A DNA stretch of 64,000 nt from Mucilaginibacter empetricola (GTDB lineage: Bacteria > Bacteroidota > Bacteroidia > Sphingobacteriales > Sphingobacteriaceae), in NCBI RefSeq assembly GCF_024808665.1, contig NZ_JANUBZ010000002.1, positions 316,017-380,016 of the forward strand, in the 5' to 3' direction. Each line of letters starts with the position of its first letter. Within the stretch, counting starts at the first letter, position 1. The notes under the pieces were generated by a model. That model worked only from the letters and a program-made list of their open reading frames with translations, had not been told where the DNA came from and made no database searches. Shown here piece by piece: positions 48,171 through 56,779 of the stretch. The position numbers were made by a program, and so were the translations under genes.

Positions 48171-49505
48171 ATGAGTACTATACTGATAAAATCCGCTACC
48201 GTTGTAAACGAAAGCAAGCAGTTTGTTGCCGATGTATTAGTGAAAAATGGCTTTATTGAGCGCATTGATAAAAATATTGATGTAAAGGCCGATAAAGAGA
48301 TCAATGCAGAAGGTTTATATCTTTTGCCGGGTTGTATTGACGATCAGGTTCATTTTCGCGAACCGGGCTTAACCCACAAGGCTAATATTTATACCGAATC
48401 AAGGGCGGCGGTGGCTGGTGGTATTACTTCTTTTATGGAGATGCCCAACACTGTGCCTAATACGCTAACGCAACAACTGCTGGAAGACAAATACCAGATA
48501 GGGGCACAAACCTCGCTGGCGAACTATTCTTTTTTCATGGGTGCATCTAACGATAACCTCGATGAAGTTTTAAAAACCGACATCAAAAACGTTTGCGGTG
48601 TTAAAGTATTTATGGGTTCATCAACCGGCAACATGCTGGTGGATAATCCCAACACCCTCGAAAATATCTTTGCGCATTCGCCCATGCTGGTGGCTACGCA
48701 TTGTGAGGACGAGGCTACCATCAGGAAAAATCTGGAGCATTACAAGCAATTATACGGAGAAGATATCCCGGTAACCATGCACCCGATAATCAGGAGCGAA
48801 GAAGCTTGCTACCTGTCATCATCTATGGCAGTTGAGTTGGCCAAAAAACATGGTACCAGGCTGCATATTCTGCATATCTCCACCGAAAAAGAAACTCACC
48901 TGTTTGATAATACCATCCCCCTAAAAGATAAAAAAATTACAGCCGAAGCTTGCGTTCACCACCTTTGGTTTACTGACAAGGATTACGAAACCAAGGGCAA
49001 CCTGATAAAATGGAATCCTGCGGTAAAAACAGAGCACGACAGAGACGGCATATTAAAAGCTGTTTTAGAAGGGCGGATTGATGTTATTGCTACCGATCAT
49101 GCCCCGCATACTATCGAAGAAAAGGAGCAATCCTATCTGAAAGCGCCATCCGGCGGTCCGTTGGTGCAGCATGCATTGCCGGCGGTATTGGAACTACACC
49201 ATCAGGGGAAAATAAGCCTGGAGCAAATTGCCGAAAAAATGGCGCATAATGTGGCTACCTGTTTTCAGATAGAAAAGCGCGGCTTTATCCGCGAAGGTTA
49301 TTGGGCCGATTTGGTTTTGCTTGATTTGAACTCACCATGGCAGGTTAATACCGATAATATTTTGTACAAATGCAAATGGAGCCCTTTTGAAGGCACCACT
49401 TTTCAATCAAAAATTGCCTGTACTATTGTTTCGGGCAATATTGTATGGAATGACGGAACTCTGATTGAAGGGACATCAGGAAAACGATTAGCCTTTAATA
49501 GATAA
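48171..49505 (+). CDS. pyrC: Dihydroorotase
   Basis: This amidohydrolase closes carbamoyl-aspartate to dihydroorotate, step three of pyrimidine synthesis. The 444 residues show class I (PyrC/PyrX-type) features: [14 protein letters not shown], the carbamylation region with [23 protein letters not shown] and the catalytic aspartate of IATDHAPHT. The usual first zinc motif HxH reads QVH (Gln59, His61), so one canonical metal ligand is missing. I recall this variant from other Bacteroidota enzymes, but have not checked. Members lacking metal ligands can be inactive partners of aspartate transcarbamylase, so activity is not certain. TATCTTTG lies four bases before the ATG. No pyr gene is adjacent. 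Confidence 0.9.
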   Translation: MSTILIKSATVVNESKQFVADVLVKNGFIERIDKNIDVKADKEINAEGLYLLPGCIDDQVHFREPGLTHKANIYTESRAAVAGGITSFMEMPNTVPNTLTQQLLEDKYQIGAQTSLANYSFFMGASNDNLDEVLKTDIKNVCGVKVFMGSSTGNMLVDNPNTLENIFAHSPMLVATHCEDEATIRKNLEHYKQLYGEDIPVTMHPIIRSEEACYLSSSMAVELAKKHGTRLHILHISTEKETHLFDNTIPLKDKKITAEACVHHLWFTDKDYETKGNLIKWNPAVKTEHDRDGILKAVLEGRIDVIATDHAPHTIEEKEQSYLKAPSGGPLVQHALPAVLELHHQGKISLEQIAEKMAHNVATCFQIEKRGFIREGYWADLVLLDLNSPWQVNTDNILYKCKWSPFEGTTFQSKIACTIVSGNIVWNDGTLIEGTSGKRLAFNR

Positions 49506-49533
49506 ATTGTGTTGCTGATAATCAATTAGTTAA

Positions 49534-49588
49534 AATGTTCACGGTGTTCATTGCGTTCACGCGTTCAAAAATGAACACCGCGAACATT
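49534..49588. repeat. GTTCACGGTGTTCA word palindrome between convergent genes
   Basis: AATGTTCACGGTGTTCATT (49534-49552) faces AATGAACACCGCGAACATT (49570-49588), with GCGTTCACGCGTTC between. The arms pair with a single mismatch. It probably terminates pyrC and the opposite-strand operon. Confidence 0.65.
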
Positions 49589-49589
49589 A

Positions 49590-50060
49590 TCAGTTTACGG
49601 CCAGGTAAATTTTAGCTTTGGTTTCCTGAAAGCTTTCTGCATCATCAGTATTATACAGATCAAAATCTGCAGTGTATTTACGGCCGTGTGCATTTTGCCA
49701 TATTTCCTGCCACGCTTCGCCTACATTATCAGGGAAGCTGCCTTCCAGGTGATAGGCATTGTAAGAGCCGGCTGCTATATTAACGGTAGTAAAGCCTTCC
49801 GGTACATAGTCAAGCGCAATTACCCTACAGCCTAATACTGCGGTATAAAAGCCCGTATGATCAGTTTCATAATCGGTATAAACGCTGTAAATATCATCTT
49901 AAAGACGGTTGGCAATTTGGCTCATCACGTCATCGTCCATAAACTTTGTCCAAAGGGCGCCGATATCCCTTTGCGATTGGCCGTTTTGATTGGTGGTGCG
50001 TATAGCTATACCAACCACGTTAAAACCACTTAAGTTGGTAATTTCAATTTTAGCAATCAT
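49590..50060 (-). pseudogene. GyrI-like effector-binding protein gene broken by an in-frame stop
   Basis: The minus-strand frame begins ATG ATT GCT (MIAKIEITNLSGFNVVGIAI) and is open through NRL, then has TAA at codon 54 (49901-49899). It continues in the same frame without further stops as DDIYSVYTDYETDHTGFY through AWQEIWQNAHGRKYTADFDL to the true end, 156 codons in all. The fold pattern (a VxGI-x-xRT start, IYSVYTDYE and a YHLEGS...WQEIW end) fits the GyrI/AraC_E_bind family that binds small ligands. It is the last gene of the leftward WYL/EVE/SRPBCC unit, two bases after the SRPBCC gene. One substitution (probably GAA or AAA to TAA) or a sequencing error explains it. Confidence 0.8.
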
Positions 50061-50062
50061 AA

Positions 50063-50491
50063 CTAATTGGTTTTAAGTAATTCTTTTAGTCCATCAAAAA
50101 TTGTGTGCCAGTTTTGCTCTGAGTGATCCAGTGCCTGCTGATCTTTCACTTTGTCCTGGGTTATAGTTAAAGTAGTAACATCGTTCAATTCGGTAAGCGC
50201 GTAGGTGATATCGTAATAATTTTCGGGTTTATCTTCGGTGCCCATCATGCTGCTCCAATAGTTATACTTTAACAATCGGGGCGTATCTATTTCCAGTATA
50301 GTACCGCCATCTACATAAGTTACCCCTTCCCATTCGCCGCTAAAGGTTATGCGACTTCCTTTTTTAAAATCTGATTTTAAATCGGTTCCAAAAAAGTATT
50401 GTTTTACCAAAGTAGGGTCGGTTAATCCGTGCCAAACTTTAGCTATTGGTTCATCAAAAGTTACGGTTGTTTTTAAAGTTAGTGTTTCCAT
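50063..50491 (-). CDS. SRPBCC (AHSA1/START-like) domain protein
   Basis: The 142-residue single-domain protein opens with LKTTVTFDEPIAKVWHGLTD and has VKQYFFGTDLKSDFKKGSRITF, the strand/helix pattern of the Activator of Hsp90 homologue group. The last helix is ALDHSEQNWHTIFDGLKELLK. It should form a hydrophobic cavity for a small ligand in the cytoplasm. In Bacteroidota such genes often follow WYL or ArsR regulators, as here: the WYL regulator and an EVE protein lie upstream and a broken GyrI-like gene follows after 2 bases. The function is unknown, though the pairing of two ligand-binding folds suggests handling of a toxic small molecule. Confidence 0.9.
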   Translation of the reverse strand: METLTLKTTVTFDEPIAKVWHGLTDPTLVKQYFFGTDLKSDFKKGSRITFSGEWEGVTYVDGGTILEIDTPRLLKYNYWSSMMGTEDKPENYYDITYALTELNDVTTLTITQDKVKDQQALDHSEQNWHTIFDGLKELLKTN

Positions 50492-50543
50492 AATATGGTT
50501 AGATTATTTAGTTGATGTAATAGAATTGATTAAACAAAAACCT

Positions 50544-50957
50544 TTAGCTGATCATTTTTGATTGAATAAGATTAAAATCCTGTTCAGGGATCTCAAAAAA
50601 ACCGAACCTGAACGGGTAGCCCCAAGAACTTTTATTTTTAATAAAGTCCAGCTGATCAACCAACGGTAAAATAGAAGCTTCGTTACATTCGTGGTATTGA
50701 ATGTTTCTTCTGTAAGGAATAAAATCTTCGGTCATTTTATGCTGATATGTTTTCTCATCAGCCACCCGGCCTATTGCGGTAAAAGCCTGGCAGGGTACGT
50801 TGCCACTATAATTTTGCTTGGGCGAATAACAAATAACCCCGTCATTTGCAGCCATACGCTTTAGCGGACCTTGTTTACCATGGTTTGCCTGCATAAAGCC
50901 TCCGGCAACACCGCGGGCTATATGATCTTTTGATACTACTACTATCCAGTATTTCAT
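50544..50957 (-). CDS. EVE-domain (PUA-like) protein
   Basis: The 137-residue product has the EVE signature: the start KYWIVVVSKDHIARGVAGGF, the middle GDGVICYSP-like segment (ANDGVICYSPKQNYSGN), AIGRVADEKTYQ and the ending SWGYPFRFGFFEIPEQDF. EVE domains share the PUA fold and bind modified bases in DNA or RNA, and many are linked to restriction or stress systems. This one belongs to the UPF0310-like stand-alone group. It is the second gene of the leftward unit headed by the WYL regulator. A link to modified nucleic acids is inferred from the fold only. Confidence 0.88.
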   Translation of the reverse strand: MKYWIVVVSKDHIARGVAGGFMQANHGKQGPLKRMAANDGVICYSPKQNYSGNVPCQAFTAIGRVADEKTYQHKMTEDFIPYRRNIQYHECNEASILPLVDQLDFIKNKSSWGYPFRFGFFEIPEQDFNLIQSKMIS

Positions 50958-51006
50958 GTTGTTAATTGTTTACACAAATTAACAACCGGTTATTGACAAC
51001 CCTATG

Positions 51007-51969
51007 TCAGTAGGAATTAGTGAACTGAAGATTTTTTTGAGTTATTGCCGAAACTAAATTCCACACCCGTTCTTTTAAACTATCGGGGCTAATAATTTCG
51101 GCTTTATCGCCAAACATCATAAACCAGCGGGCAAATGCATCTAATGACATGGTTAAAAATGTCATCTCAACCTGGTTGCCCACAGCTTTTTCGGATATAA
51201 ATCCGCTATAATATTTTTGCTGTTCCAGTCGGTTACAAATGGATTTTTCTACCCTTATTACCACCATATCCAGTTCCTGTTCTTTAGCAGTTTGATCGAT
51301 ATAGGCCTTTAATGTGGGGTGTTTATTGTCGAAAACTCTTTCAGTAATTTTAATGCAATTTATCCTGTCTACCCTAAAATCACGATAAGCATCACGCATG
51401 CGGCAAAATGCTATCAGGTGCCAGTAGCCTTCTTTAAAAAATATGCCCACCGGCTCAATATCTCTGGTGGTATGTTCCTGGCTATGGTGAGCAAAGTAAT
51501 CGAGTGTAATTACATTTCTGTGGGCAATACCATTCAGCAGCGTTTGAATGTGATCCTTATTGTCAACATTAAGTTGGCTATGGCTTTTTAATACTTCAAT
51601 TTTACTGTCAATCTCTTCCAGCAAATTCTTTTCGGCTGTTTTTAATATTGCCCTGATCTTATACATCGCCGATTTATGATGCTCCATGGTTGCTGTATCG
51701 GTCCATTGTTCAACAAATTTTTCGGCAGTTAAAAAAGCCGTTGCTTCTTCGCGGGTAAACATTACCGGGGGCAGCCGGTAACCATCCATGATAGAGTAGC
51801 CAACACCGGCTTCGCCAATAATTGGAATGCCGGCTTCTTCCAATGTTTTTACATCGCGGTAAACGGTGCGCAAACTTATATTAAAGCGCTCGGCAATATC
51901 GCTTGCCTTAACTACCCTGCGCGATTGTAATTGGATCAATATGGCCGAAACTCTGTCAATACGGTTCAT
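51007..51969 (-). CDS. WYL-domain transcriptional regulator (YafY-like)
   Basis: From the ATG at 51969 the product is 320 residues (the frame opens three codons earlier at a TTG). An N-terminal HTH_11 covers about residues 1-60 (NRIDRVSAILIQLQSRRVVK, ERFNISLRTVYRDVKTLEEA). The WYL region (about 135-230) includes HRNVITLDYFAHHSQ and the conserved GIFFKEGYWHLIAFCRMRDA, and a WCX C-terminal segment ends the protein. WYL proteins sense nucleotides or nucleic acids and commonly regulate defence or stress genes. Here it heads an operon with EVE, SRPBCC and a broken GyrI-like gene, which it probably controls along with itself. Confidence 0.92.
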   Translation of the reverse strand: MNRIDRVSAILIQLQSRRVVKASDIAERFNISLRTVYRDVKTLEEAGIPIIGEAGVGYSIMDGYRLPPVMFTREEATAFLTAEKFVEQWTDTATMEHHKSAMYKIRAILKTAEKNLLEEIDSKIEVLKSHSQLNVDNKDHIQTLLNGIAHRNVITLDYFAHHSQEHTTRDIEPVGIFFKEGYWHLIAFCRMRDAYRDFRVDRINCIKITERVFDNKHPTLKAYIDQTAKEQELDMVVIRVEKSICNRLEQQKYYSGFISEKAVGNQVEMTFLTMSLDAFARWFMMFGDKAEIISPDSLKERVWNLVSAITQKNLQFTNSY

Positions 51970-52028
51970 AGCAAGCAAATTACAGAAAAAAGAGGTTTTT
52001 TTGTTTAATTTTTTTTAATTTGCTGTTA

Positions 52029-52463
52029 ATGAACACCGAGGATAATATCATCACATTCGAATCTTACTATGATCCCATGTTGGCTCATATTGTCCGTACG
52101 CGGCTGGAAGCAAACGGTATTCCGTGCTTTTTGGCCGATGAAAATATTATTGGCGCCAACCCGCTTTATAACACGGCTGTAGGTGGCGTTAAACTTAAAA
52201 TTTTTGAGCGCGATCTGCAAAAATGTAAGGATATCCTTGCCTCAGAAGGCGATTTGCATGAGCAGGATCATTTTGAAATTGACAATGAAAGCAATACCTA
52301 TGTGGTTTGCCCTTATTGCGCCTCAAACAATGTAAGCCAGATAGTGCCGGGCGAAAGCAAAGAGCAATGGTCAGATTTTTTAAACTCTATTGTTAACTTG
52401 GTTAATCCACTGCATACACAAAATAACTGGCACTGCAACAACTGCCAGGGTGATTTTGAGTAA
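52029..52463 (+). CDS. DUF2007 protein with C-terminal zinc ribbon
   Basis: From the ATG at 52029 the product is 144 residues; a TTG three codons upstream also opens the frame. The first ~75 residues (FESYYDPMLAHIVRTRLEAN, GIPCFLADENIIGANPLYN, GVKLKIFERDLQKCKDIL) are a DUF2007 domain, a small ferredoxin-like fold called a putative signal transducer. The end has CPYC and CNNC, a zinc ribbon. It is cytoplasmic and its partner is unknown. It diverges from the WYL regulator with a 60-base shared spacer, so regulation by that protein is possible. Confidence 0.88.
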   Translation: MNTEDNIITFESYYDPMLAHIVRTRLEANGIPCFLADENIIGANPLYNTAVGGVKLKIFERDLQKCKDILASEGDLHEQDHFEIDNESNTYVVCPYCASNNVSQIVPGESKEQWSDFLNSIVNLVNPLHTQNNWHCNNCQGDFE

Positions 52464-52546
52464 CCTTCGGAAAACTGCGCTTAAAAAAATGTATTAATAA
52501 AGATACAAAAAGTCAACTTTGTAAAGCTAATTTCTATATTAGCAGG

Positions 52547-53554
52547 ATGTATAATCGCCGTAAGTTTATCAAAATTTCTGCAGCTGGTGCATCACTGGCA
52601 GCGCTATCGTCGTCAGCAATTGCAAAGGCTTCTTTTTTAGGGCAGGCTGATGGTTTTCCAATCGTTATTTCAACCTGGGATTTTGGCATTGCAGCCAACA
52701 AAGAAGCATGGAAAACACTATCGACAGGTGGCAGGGCATTGGATGCTGTTGAAGCCGGCGTAAAAATACCTGAAGCAGATATGAAGAACCACACGGTAGG
52801 CCGTGCAGGCTATCCTGACCGCGACGGGCACGTTACGCTGGATGCTTGCATTATGGATGAATTTGGTAACTGCGGATCAGTAGCAGCTATGGAAGATATA
52901 GCACACCCCATTTCTGTAGCCCGTTTGGTAATGGAGAAAACCCCGCACGTAATGCTGGTGGGCGATGGTGCAAGTCAATTTGCAGTTGAGCAAGGTTTTA
53001 AAAGAGAAAAATTGCTTACGCCGGAATCTGAAGCGGCCTGGAAGGAATGGCTTAAAACAGCCAAATATTCGCCGGTGATGAATATCGAAAATAAACAGCA
53101 TGCCCCCGGCAATCAATATAATCATGATACTATAGGTATGCTGGCGCTGGATGCGAAAGGAAATATTTCAGGTGCATGCACTACCAGCGGAATGGCTTTT
53201 AAAATGCACGGCCGCGTAGGCGATAGCCCAATTATAGGTGCAGGTTTATATGTAGATAACGAAGTTGGCGGAGCAACCTCTACAGGTGTCGGCGAGGAAG
53301 TTATCCGTAATGTAGGTAGTTTTTTGGTAGTTGAATTGATGCGCCAGGGCTACGCTCCCGAAGATGCCTGCAAAGAAGCGGTAAGACGCATTATCAAAAA
53401 GAAACCCGATACCGCAAAAGAGATACAGGTTGGCTTTTTAGCCATCAATAAAAAAGGTGAATATGGCGCTTACGCGATACAAAAAGGATTTTCGTTTGCG
53501 GTATGTAATGCTCAGCAACAGGATCTGCTTATACCCGGAAAAAGTTTTTATTAA
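52547..53554 (+). CDS. Tat-exported asparaginase 2-type Ntn hydrolase (glycosylasparaginase)
   Basis: The 335-residue product has a twin-arginine signal (NRRKFIKISAAGASLAAL), so it is folded before export to the periplasm. The asparaginase-2 fold is clear: WDFGIAANKEAWKTLSTGGR at the start, HPISVARLVMEKTPHVMLVG, and the autocleavage site HDTIGMLALD, where Thr195 becomes the N-terminal nucleophile of the beta subunit. ATSTGVGEEVIRNVGSFLV closes the site. The best relatives are N4-(beta-N-acetylglucosaminyl)-L-asparaginases, which remove Asn-linked GlcNAc. That would suit the GH20 and GH29 enzymes nearby in glycoprotein breakdown. cutC follows after 77 bases. Confidence 0.92.
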   Translation: MYNRRKFIKISAAGASLAALSSSAIAKASFLGQADGFPIVISTWDFGIAANKEAWKTLSTGGRALDAVEAGVKIPEADMKNHTVGRAGYPDRDGHVTLDACIMDEFGNCGSVAAMEDIAHPISVARLVMEKTPHVMLVGDGASQFAVEQGFKREKLLTPESEAAWKEWLKTAKYSPVMNIENKQHAPGNQYNHDTIGMLALDAKGNISGACTTSGMAFKMHGRVGDSPIIGAGLYVDNEVGGATSTGVGEEVIRNVGSFLVVELMRQGYAPEDACKEAVRRIIKKKPDTAKEIQVGFLAINKKGEYGAYAIQKGFSFAVCNAQQQDLLIPGKSFY

Positions 53555-53631
53555 GATTGATAATTTATATTTGATAAGTATAAAACAGCTGTCAAATAAT
53601 ATTGTTACAACCATCAATCATTATCAACAAT

Positions 53632-54384
53632 ATGAAGCCACAGGTATCTCTTGAAGTTTGTGCCAGTTCGGTAACCTCGGCCCTGGCTGCCCAGGACGGC
53701 GGCGCTGTGCGGGTTGAACTTTGTGAAAATTTATACGAAGGAGGCACCACGCCATCATATGGCGAAATAGCATTGGCCCGAAAACTGCTTCATATTAAAT
53801 TATATGTGTTGATAAGGCCCCGTGGCGGAGATTTTTTATACAGCGATCTGGAATTTGAAGTAATGCTTGCCGATGTGCAATACTGTATTGAAGCTGGCTG
53901 CGATGGTATTGTTATTGGTGTTTTAAATGCCGATGGCTCCGTTGATAAACCGCGCTGTGCCAAATTGGTGAGCCTCGCAAAAAAGGCGGGACTAGGCGTA
54001 ACGTTTCACCGGGCGTTTGATGTTTGTGCAGATATGTACCAGGCGATGGAGGATGTTATTGAATTAGGCTGCGAGCGTATCCTTACTTCAGGTGGTAAGA
54101 GTATGGCTATGGAAGGTGCCAACACCATAGCACACCTGGTTGAAAAAGCAGCCGGCCGTATAAAGATTATGCCCGGAAGCGGTGTTTCTGAAAAAAACGT
54201 ACACGATTTGGTCAATTTTACAAAAGTTGATGAAGTACACAGCTCGGCCAGGATACGGGTGCCCAGCAAAATGGCTTATAGAAACGACCATATTATGATG
54301 GGCAGCGATTATGCCGATGAATACAGCATTGATGTAACCGGTATTGAACGGGTGAAGGAGATTTTAAAAATGGCTAACTTATAA
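53632..54384 (+). CDS. cutC: CutC-family protein
   Basis: The 250-residue TIM-barrel protein starts at the ATG opening MKPQVSLEVCASSVTSALAA; an upstream TTG frame is ignored. The conserved CutC lines are present: RVELCENLYEGGTTPSYG, YVLIRPRGGDFLYSDLE, DGIVIGVLNADGSVD, VTFHRAFDVCADM, ERILTSGG and HSSARIRV. CutC was named for copper tolerance, but its enzymatic activity is unsettled; the fold and conserved residues suggest a small-molecule lyase or hydrolase in the cytoplasm. It lies behind the asparaginase gene and faces the convergent methyltransferase gene with one base between them. Confidence 0.95.
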   Translation: MKPQVSLEVCASSVTSALAAQDGGAVRVELCENLYEGGTTPSYGEIALARKLLHIKLYVLIRPRGGDFLYSDLEFEVMLADVQYCIEAGCDGIVIGVLNADGSVDKPRCAKLVSLAKKAGLGVTFHRAFDVCADMYQAMEDVIELGCERILTSGGKSMAMEGANTIAHLVEKAAGRIKIMPGSGVSEKNVHDLVNFTKVDEVHSSARIRVPSKMAYRNDHIMMGSDYADEYSIDVTGIERVKEILKMANL

Positions 54385-54385
54385 T

Positions 54386-55177
54386 TTAGCCGATCGACTT
54401 TTCGGCGGCAATAAAAAGATAATCCCCCAAGTCATTTTCATATTTAGCTTTTATACTTTCAAATTTTCCACTGTTTATGTCGGCTTGTAATTTTGAAAGG
54501 CCATCAGCAACTTCTTTGCCGTTAGCTAAGGCAGCAAATGATGAAATGCCTGTTCTTATTTGCTCATTTAAATATAGCATAGGGTTAAGCTTGCCAGCGT
54601 ATAGAAAATGATCTTGCAGATCATCTTTTATAAAATACTTTTCTGTAGTTATATTCTTAAAGCCAGCATCCCTTAGCCCTGTTTCAATGGCGACCACTCC
54701 GGGCATTTGATTGATGGATGATTGCAGCATATTGGGGAAATAATGGTTTAACCAGTATCCCTGCATTTGTTTGGGGGCGGCTGTAAACAACACAAACTTT
54801 CCGTTCGCTTCAGTTACCCGGTAAATTTCTTTGAAGGCGAGGCCGATATTTTTCCAGTGATGAATAGTTAAAGTAGCCATTACACCGGCAAAACTATTGT
54901 CATCCGCGGGAATTTGCTCTGCTGTGCCTGGCAACCAATTAACGTTCTTGTTGCGGCCTTGGGCTGCTTCCAGCATTATCTCGGAGGGTTCAACGCCAGT
55001 GAAATTAACACCATGGTTAGATAAAGCGATGGTGTAATTCCCTGTACCGCAGCCAATATCCAAATAACGCTTGCCGGTTTCCGGCTGCAAAAAATGTAAC
55101 AACCGGCTGACCAAATAAGGATCGGCCTTACGCGTTAAATTGTATCCTTTGCCAATGGTGTTATAAGTTGCTTCCAT
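54386..55177 (-). CDS. Class I SAM-dependent methyltransferase
   Basis: The 263-residue product has the SAM-binding motif I YLDIGCGTGNYT (near residue 40), motif II VEPSE, the post-motif GTAEQIPADDNSFAGVMA and motif III VTEANGKFVLFT, as in UbiE/Methyltransf_11 enzymes. The C-terminal ~100 residues are helical and substrate-specific. Substrate unknown; small metabolites are most likely. It is cytoplasmic and probably monocistronic. It converges on cutC with one base between stops, and is divergent from the VOC gene at 55304. Confidence 0.93.
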   Translation of the reverse strand: MEATYNTIGKGYNLTRKADPYLVSRLLHFLQPETGKRYLDIGCGTGNYTIALSNHGVNFTGVEPSEIMLEAAQGRNKNVNWLPGTAEQIPADDNSFAGVMATLTIHHWKNIGLAFKEIYRVTEANGKFVLFTAAPKQMQGYWLNHYFPNMLQSSINQMPGVVAIETGLRDAGFKNITTEKYFIKDDLQDHFLYAGKLNPMLYLNEQIRTGISSFAALANGKEVADGLSKLQADINSGKFESIKAKYENDLGDYLFIAAEKSIG

Positions 55178-55303
55178 TTATATCGAAATTGCTTAATTTT
55201 ATGATGCGATGATTGGTAAATATTTTGATATGAATGTACTGTAATGCCACGTTGTTAAAAAGATACTAACGAAATAAATTTACTACTTACCGGGAGATTA
55301 TTT

Positions 55304-55663
55304 ATGTATAAAGCAGTTTATTTAAGTCCGATGATTCCATCATATAACATAGCAGAAACAGCGAGGTTTTTCACTGAACTTTTTAGTTTTACGCCAGTGT
55401 TAAATACCGATGGCTATGTGGTGCTGTTGAAAGACCATCTGTCCATACATATCTTAAACGCTGGTGCCGATATTGGCGAAATGGAATTTTACCTGGAGGT
55501 GGACGCACTTGACGAATTATGGGAATCAATCAAAGATAAACTGACCGGTATAAAAACAAAGCCACCATTTGACCGCGAATACGGCATGCGCGAATTTCAT
55601 ATCATTATTCCGCACACTAAAACGCTGCTATTTGTTGGTCAGCCCGTTAAAAGCCAGGATTAA
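55304..55663 (+). CDS. VOC/glyoxalase-fold protein
   Basis: The 119-residue product shows the beta-alpha-beta-beta-beta pattern of the vicinal oxygen chelate fold: [55 protein letters not shown] and [19 protein letters not shown]. Metal ligands are not clearly conserved, so it may bind rather than convert its ligand; bleomycin- or fosfomycin-type resistance proteins share this fold. It ends overlapping the last four bases of a second, convergent VOC gene. The two are not close copies in sequence. Confidence 0.88.
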   Translation: MYKAVYLSPMIPSYNIAETARFFTELFSFTPVLNTDGYVVLLKDHLSIHILNAGADIGEMEFYLEVDALDELWESIKDKLTGIKTKPPFDREYGMREFHIIIPHTKTLLFVGQPVKSQD

Positions 55664-56043
55664 GCTCCCTGTAGAACTGACAAGATATTGCCAGCCGGAT
55701 CTTTAAACCAGGCAATATCTGGTCCCTTTCCATTGCCTTTTAAAACCCCTTTTTCATTAGTTTTTATTGGCTCATCATACTGCTCAAAGGTGATACCCCG
55801 CTTAATTAGTTCATCAACCGTTTGCTCCACATCGGCAACCGGAAAATTGAGCACCGTAAAAGTAGCCGGCACGTGATTAGGCTTCGGATAAATAATAACT
55901 TCATGCCCGCTTTTAAAATGCAGGGTTAAAATCCCCATTGCATTTTCTGAAACATCAATCTCCAGCTTATCACTGTAAAACTCCTTTGCTTTTTGAATGT
56001 CATTTGCAGAAAAACCGCTAAATGCTTTTGTGTTTTTAAACAT
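55660..56043 (-). CDS. VOC/glyoxalase-family protein
   Basis: The 127-residue product begins [20 protein letters not shown], the common start of VOC proteins, with [40 protein letters not shown] and the ending [20 protein letters not shown], where DPAGN is the family signature near the last metal ligand. It resembles the YcgJ/Glyoxalase_6 group often annotated as bleomycin-resistance-like. The activity is unknown. Its 3' end overlaps that of the rightward VOC gene by four bases. There is no terminator between them. Confidence 0.9.
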   Translation of the reverse strand: MFKNTKAFSGFSANDIQKAKEFYSDKLEIDVSENAMGILTLHFKSGHEVIIYPKPNHVPATFTVLNFPVADVEQTVDELIKRGITFEQYDEPIKTNEKGVLKGNGKGPDIAWFKDPAGNILSVLQGA

Positions 56044-56361
56044 AGCTTTATTATTTATGGTTGCTAAATCGATTTAAGTGAGAAGATAGGCTTGTGCATT
56101 ATACTTTTATTTATTAAAGCACATATTCCTCATTAATCTATGCTAACTTACCGCATTTAGTCTAAAATAAAAGGGGGTAAACACGCCGTTTTAGTATACT
56201 TATCACGACAAATAATTCGACTAAAAGTTCATTAAATGGGTGAATATATTTACTTTAAATTAATCTACGATAAGTTATTTTGTTCATTAATAAACAATTA
56301 ACCATCAACAAAAAACGTTTTTGTAATAGATGATTTTATTATTCTACCTTTATAGCATCAA
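56044..56361. other. Divergent intergenic region with a promoter for the rightward gene
   Basis: An AT-rich, gene-free spacer without recognised repeats. TTTTG (56319-56323), a 21-base spacer and TACCTTTA (56345-56352) form a good Bacteroidota-type promoter for the gene at 56362, leaving a leader of only a few bases. Confidence 0.55.
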
Positions 56362-56703
56362 ATGGAAGAGAGACAATATTTAACTACCTGGAAAAGGTAC
56401 CTGCCCGTTATCCGGTTACACTTAAAGAAAAGTTTAAATGAAGAACAGCAATTTAAGCTTAATATCCAGGATTTCGAGTCGGCCGGCGACCGGGGTAAAT
56501 CAGGCTATATTTTTAGTATAACTATTGAAAATGGCAAGGTGATAAATAACATTGGTGGCTCAGCGGTAGCACGCGATCTTTTTGAAGTATTGAAATCTGA
56601 CGAGGCTATAAAAGCCATTCTGCAAGATAAAAGTGTGAAAATCAGTGTTGGTAAAACATTTGTATTCTCTATAAAAACCGCCCATATCTCTGCTTATAAG
56701 TAA
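56362..56703 (+). CDS. Protein of unknown function
   Basis: The 113-residue soluble product has the N-terminal helix YLTTWKRYLPVIRLHLKKSL and later strands (YIFSITIENGKVINNIGGSA, KSVKISVGKTFVFSIKTAHI), with no signal peptide, cysteine pattern or membrane segment. No family is recognised; a small alpha/beta fold is likely. The ATG at 56362 begins MEERQYLTT and lies about nine bases after a predicted -7 box, suggesting a very short leader. Ferritin follows after 76 bases on the same strand, so the two may be linked, but this is only positional. Confidence 0.7.
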   Translation: MEERQYLTTWKRYLPVIRLHLKKSLNEEQQFKLNIQDFESAGDRGKSGYIFSITIENGKVINNIGGSAVARDLFEVLKSDEAIKAILQDKSVKISVGKTFVFSIKTAHISAYK

Positions 56704-56779
56704 TTGTTAAGCAGATATTACTTATTCATAAATTTTCAAACCTTTTTGTGTCCTGGTAGTTTAGCAATAAACACTATTT

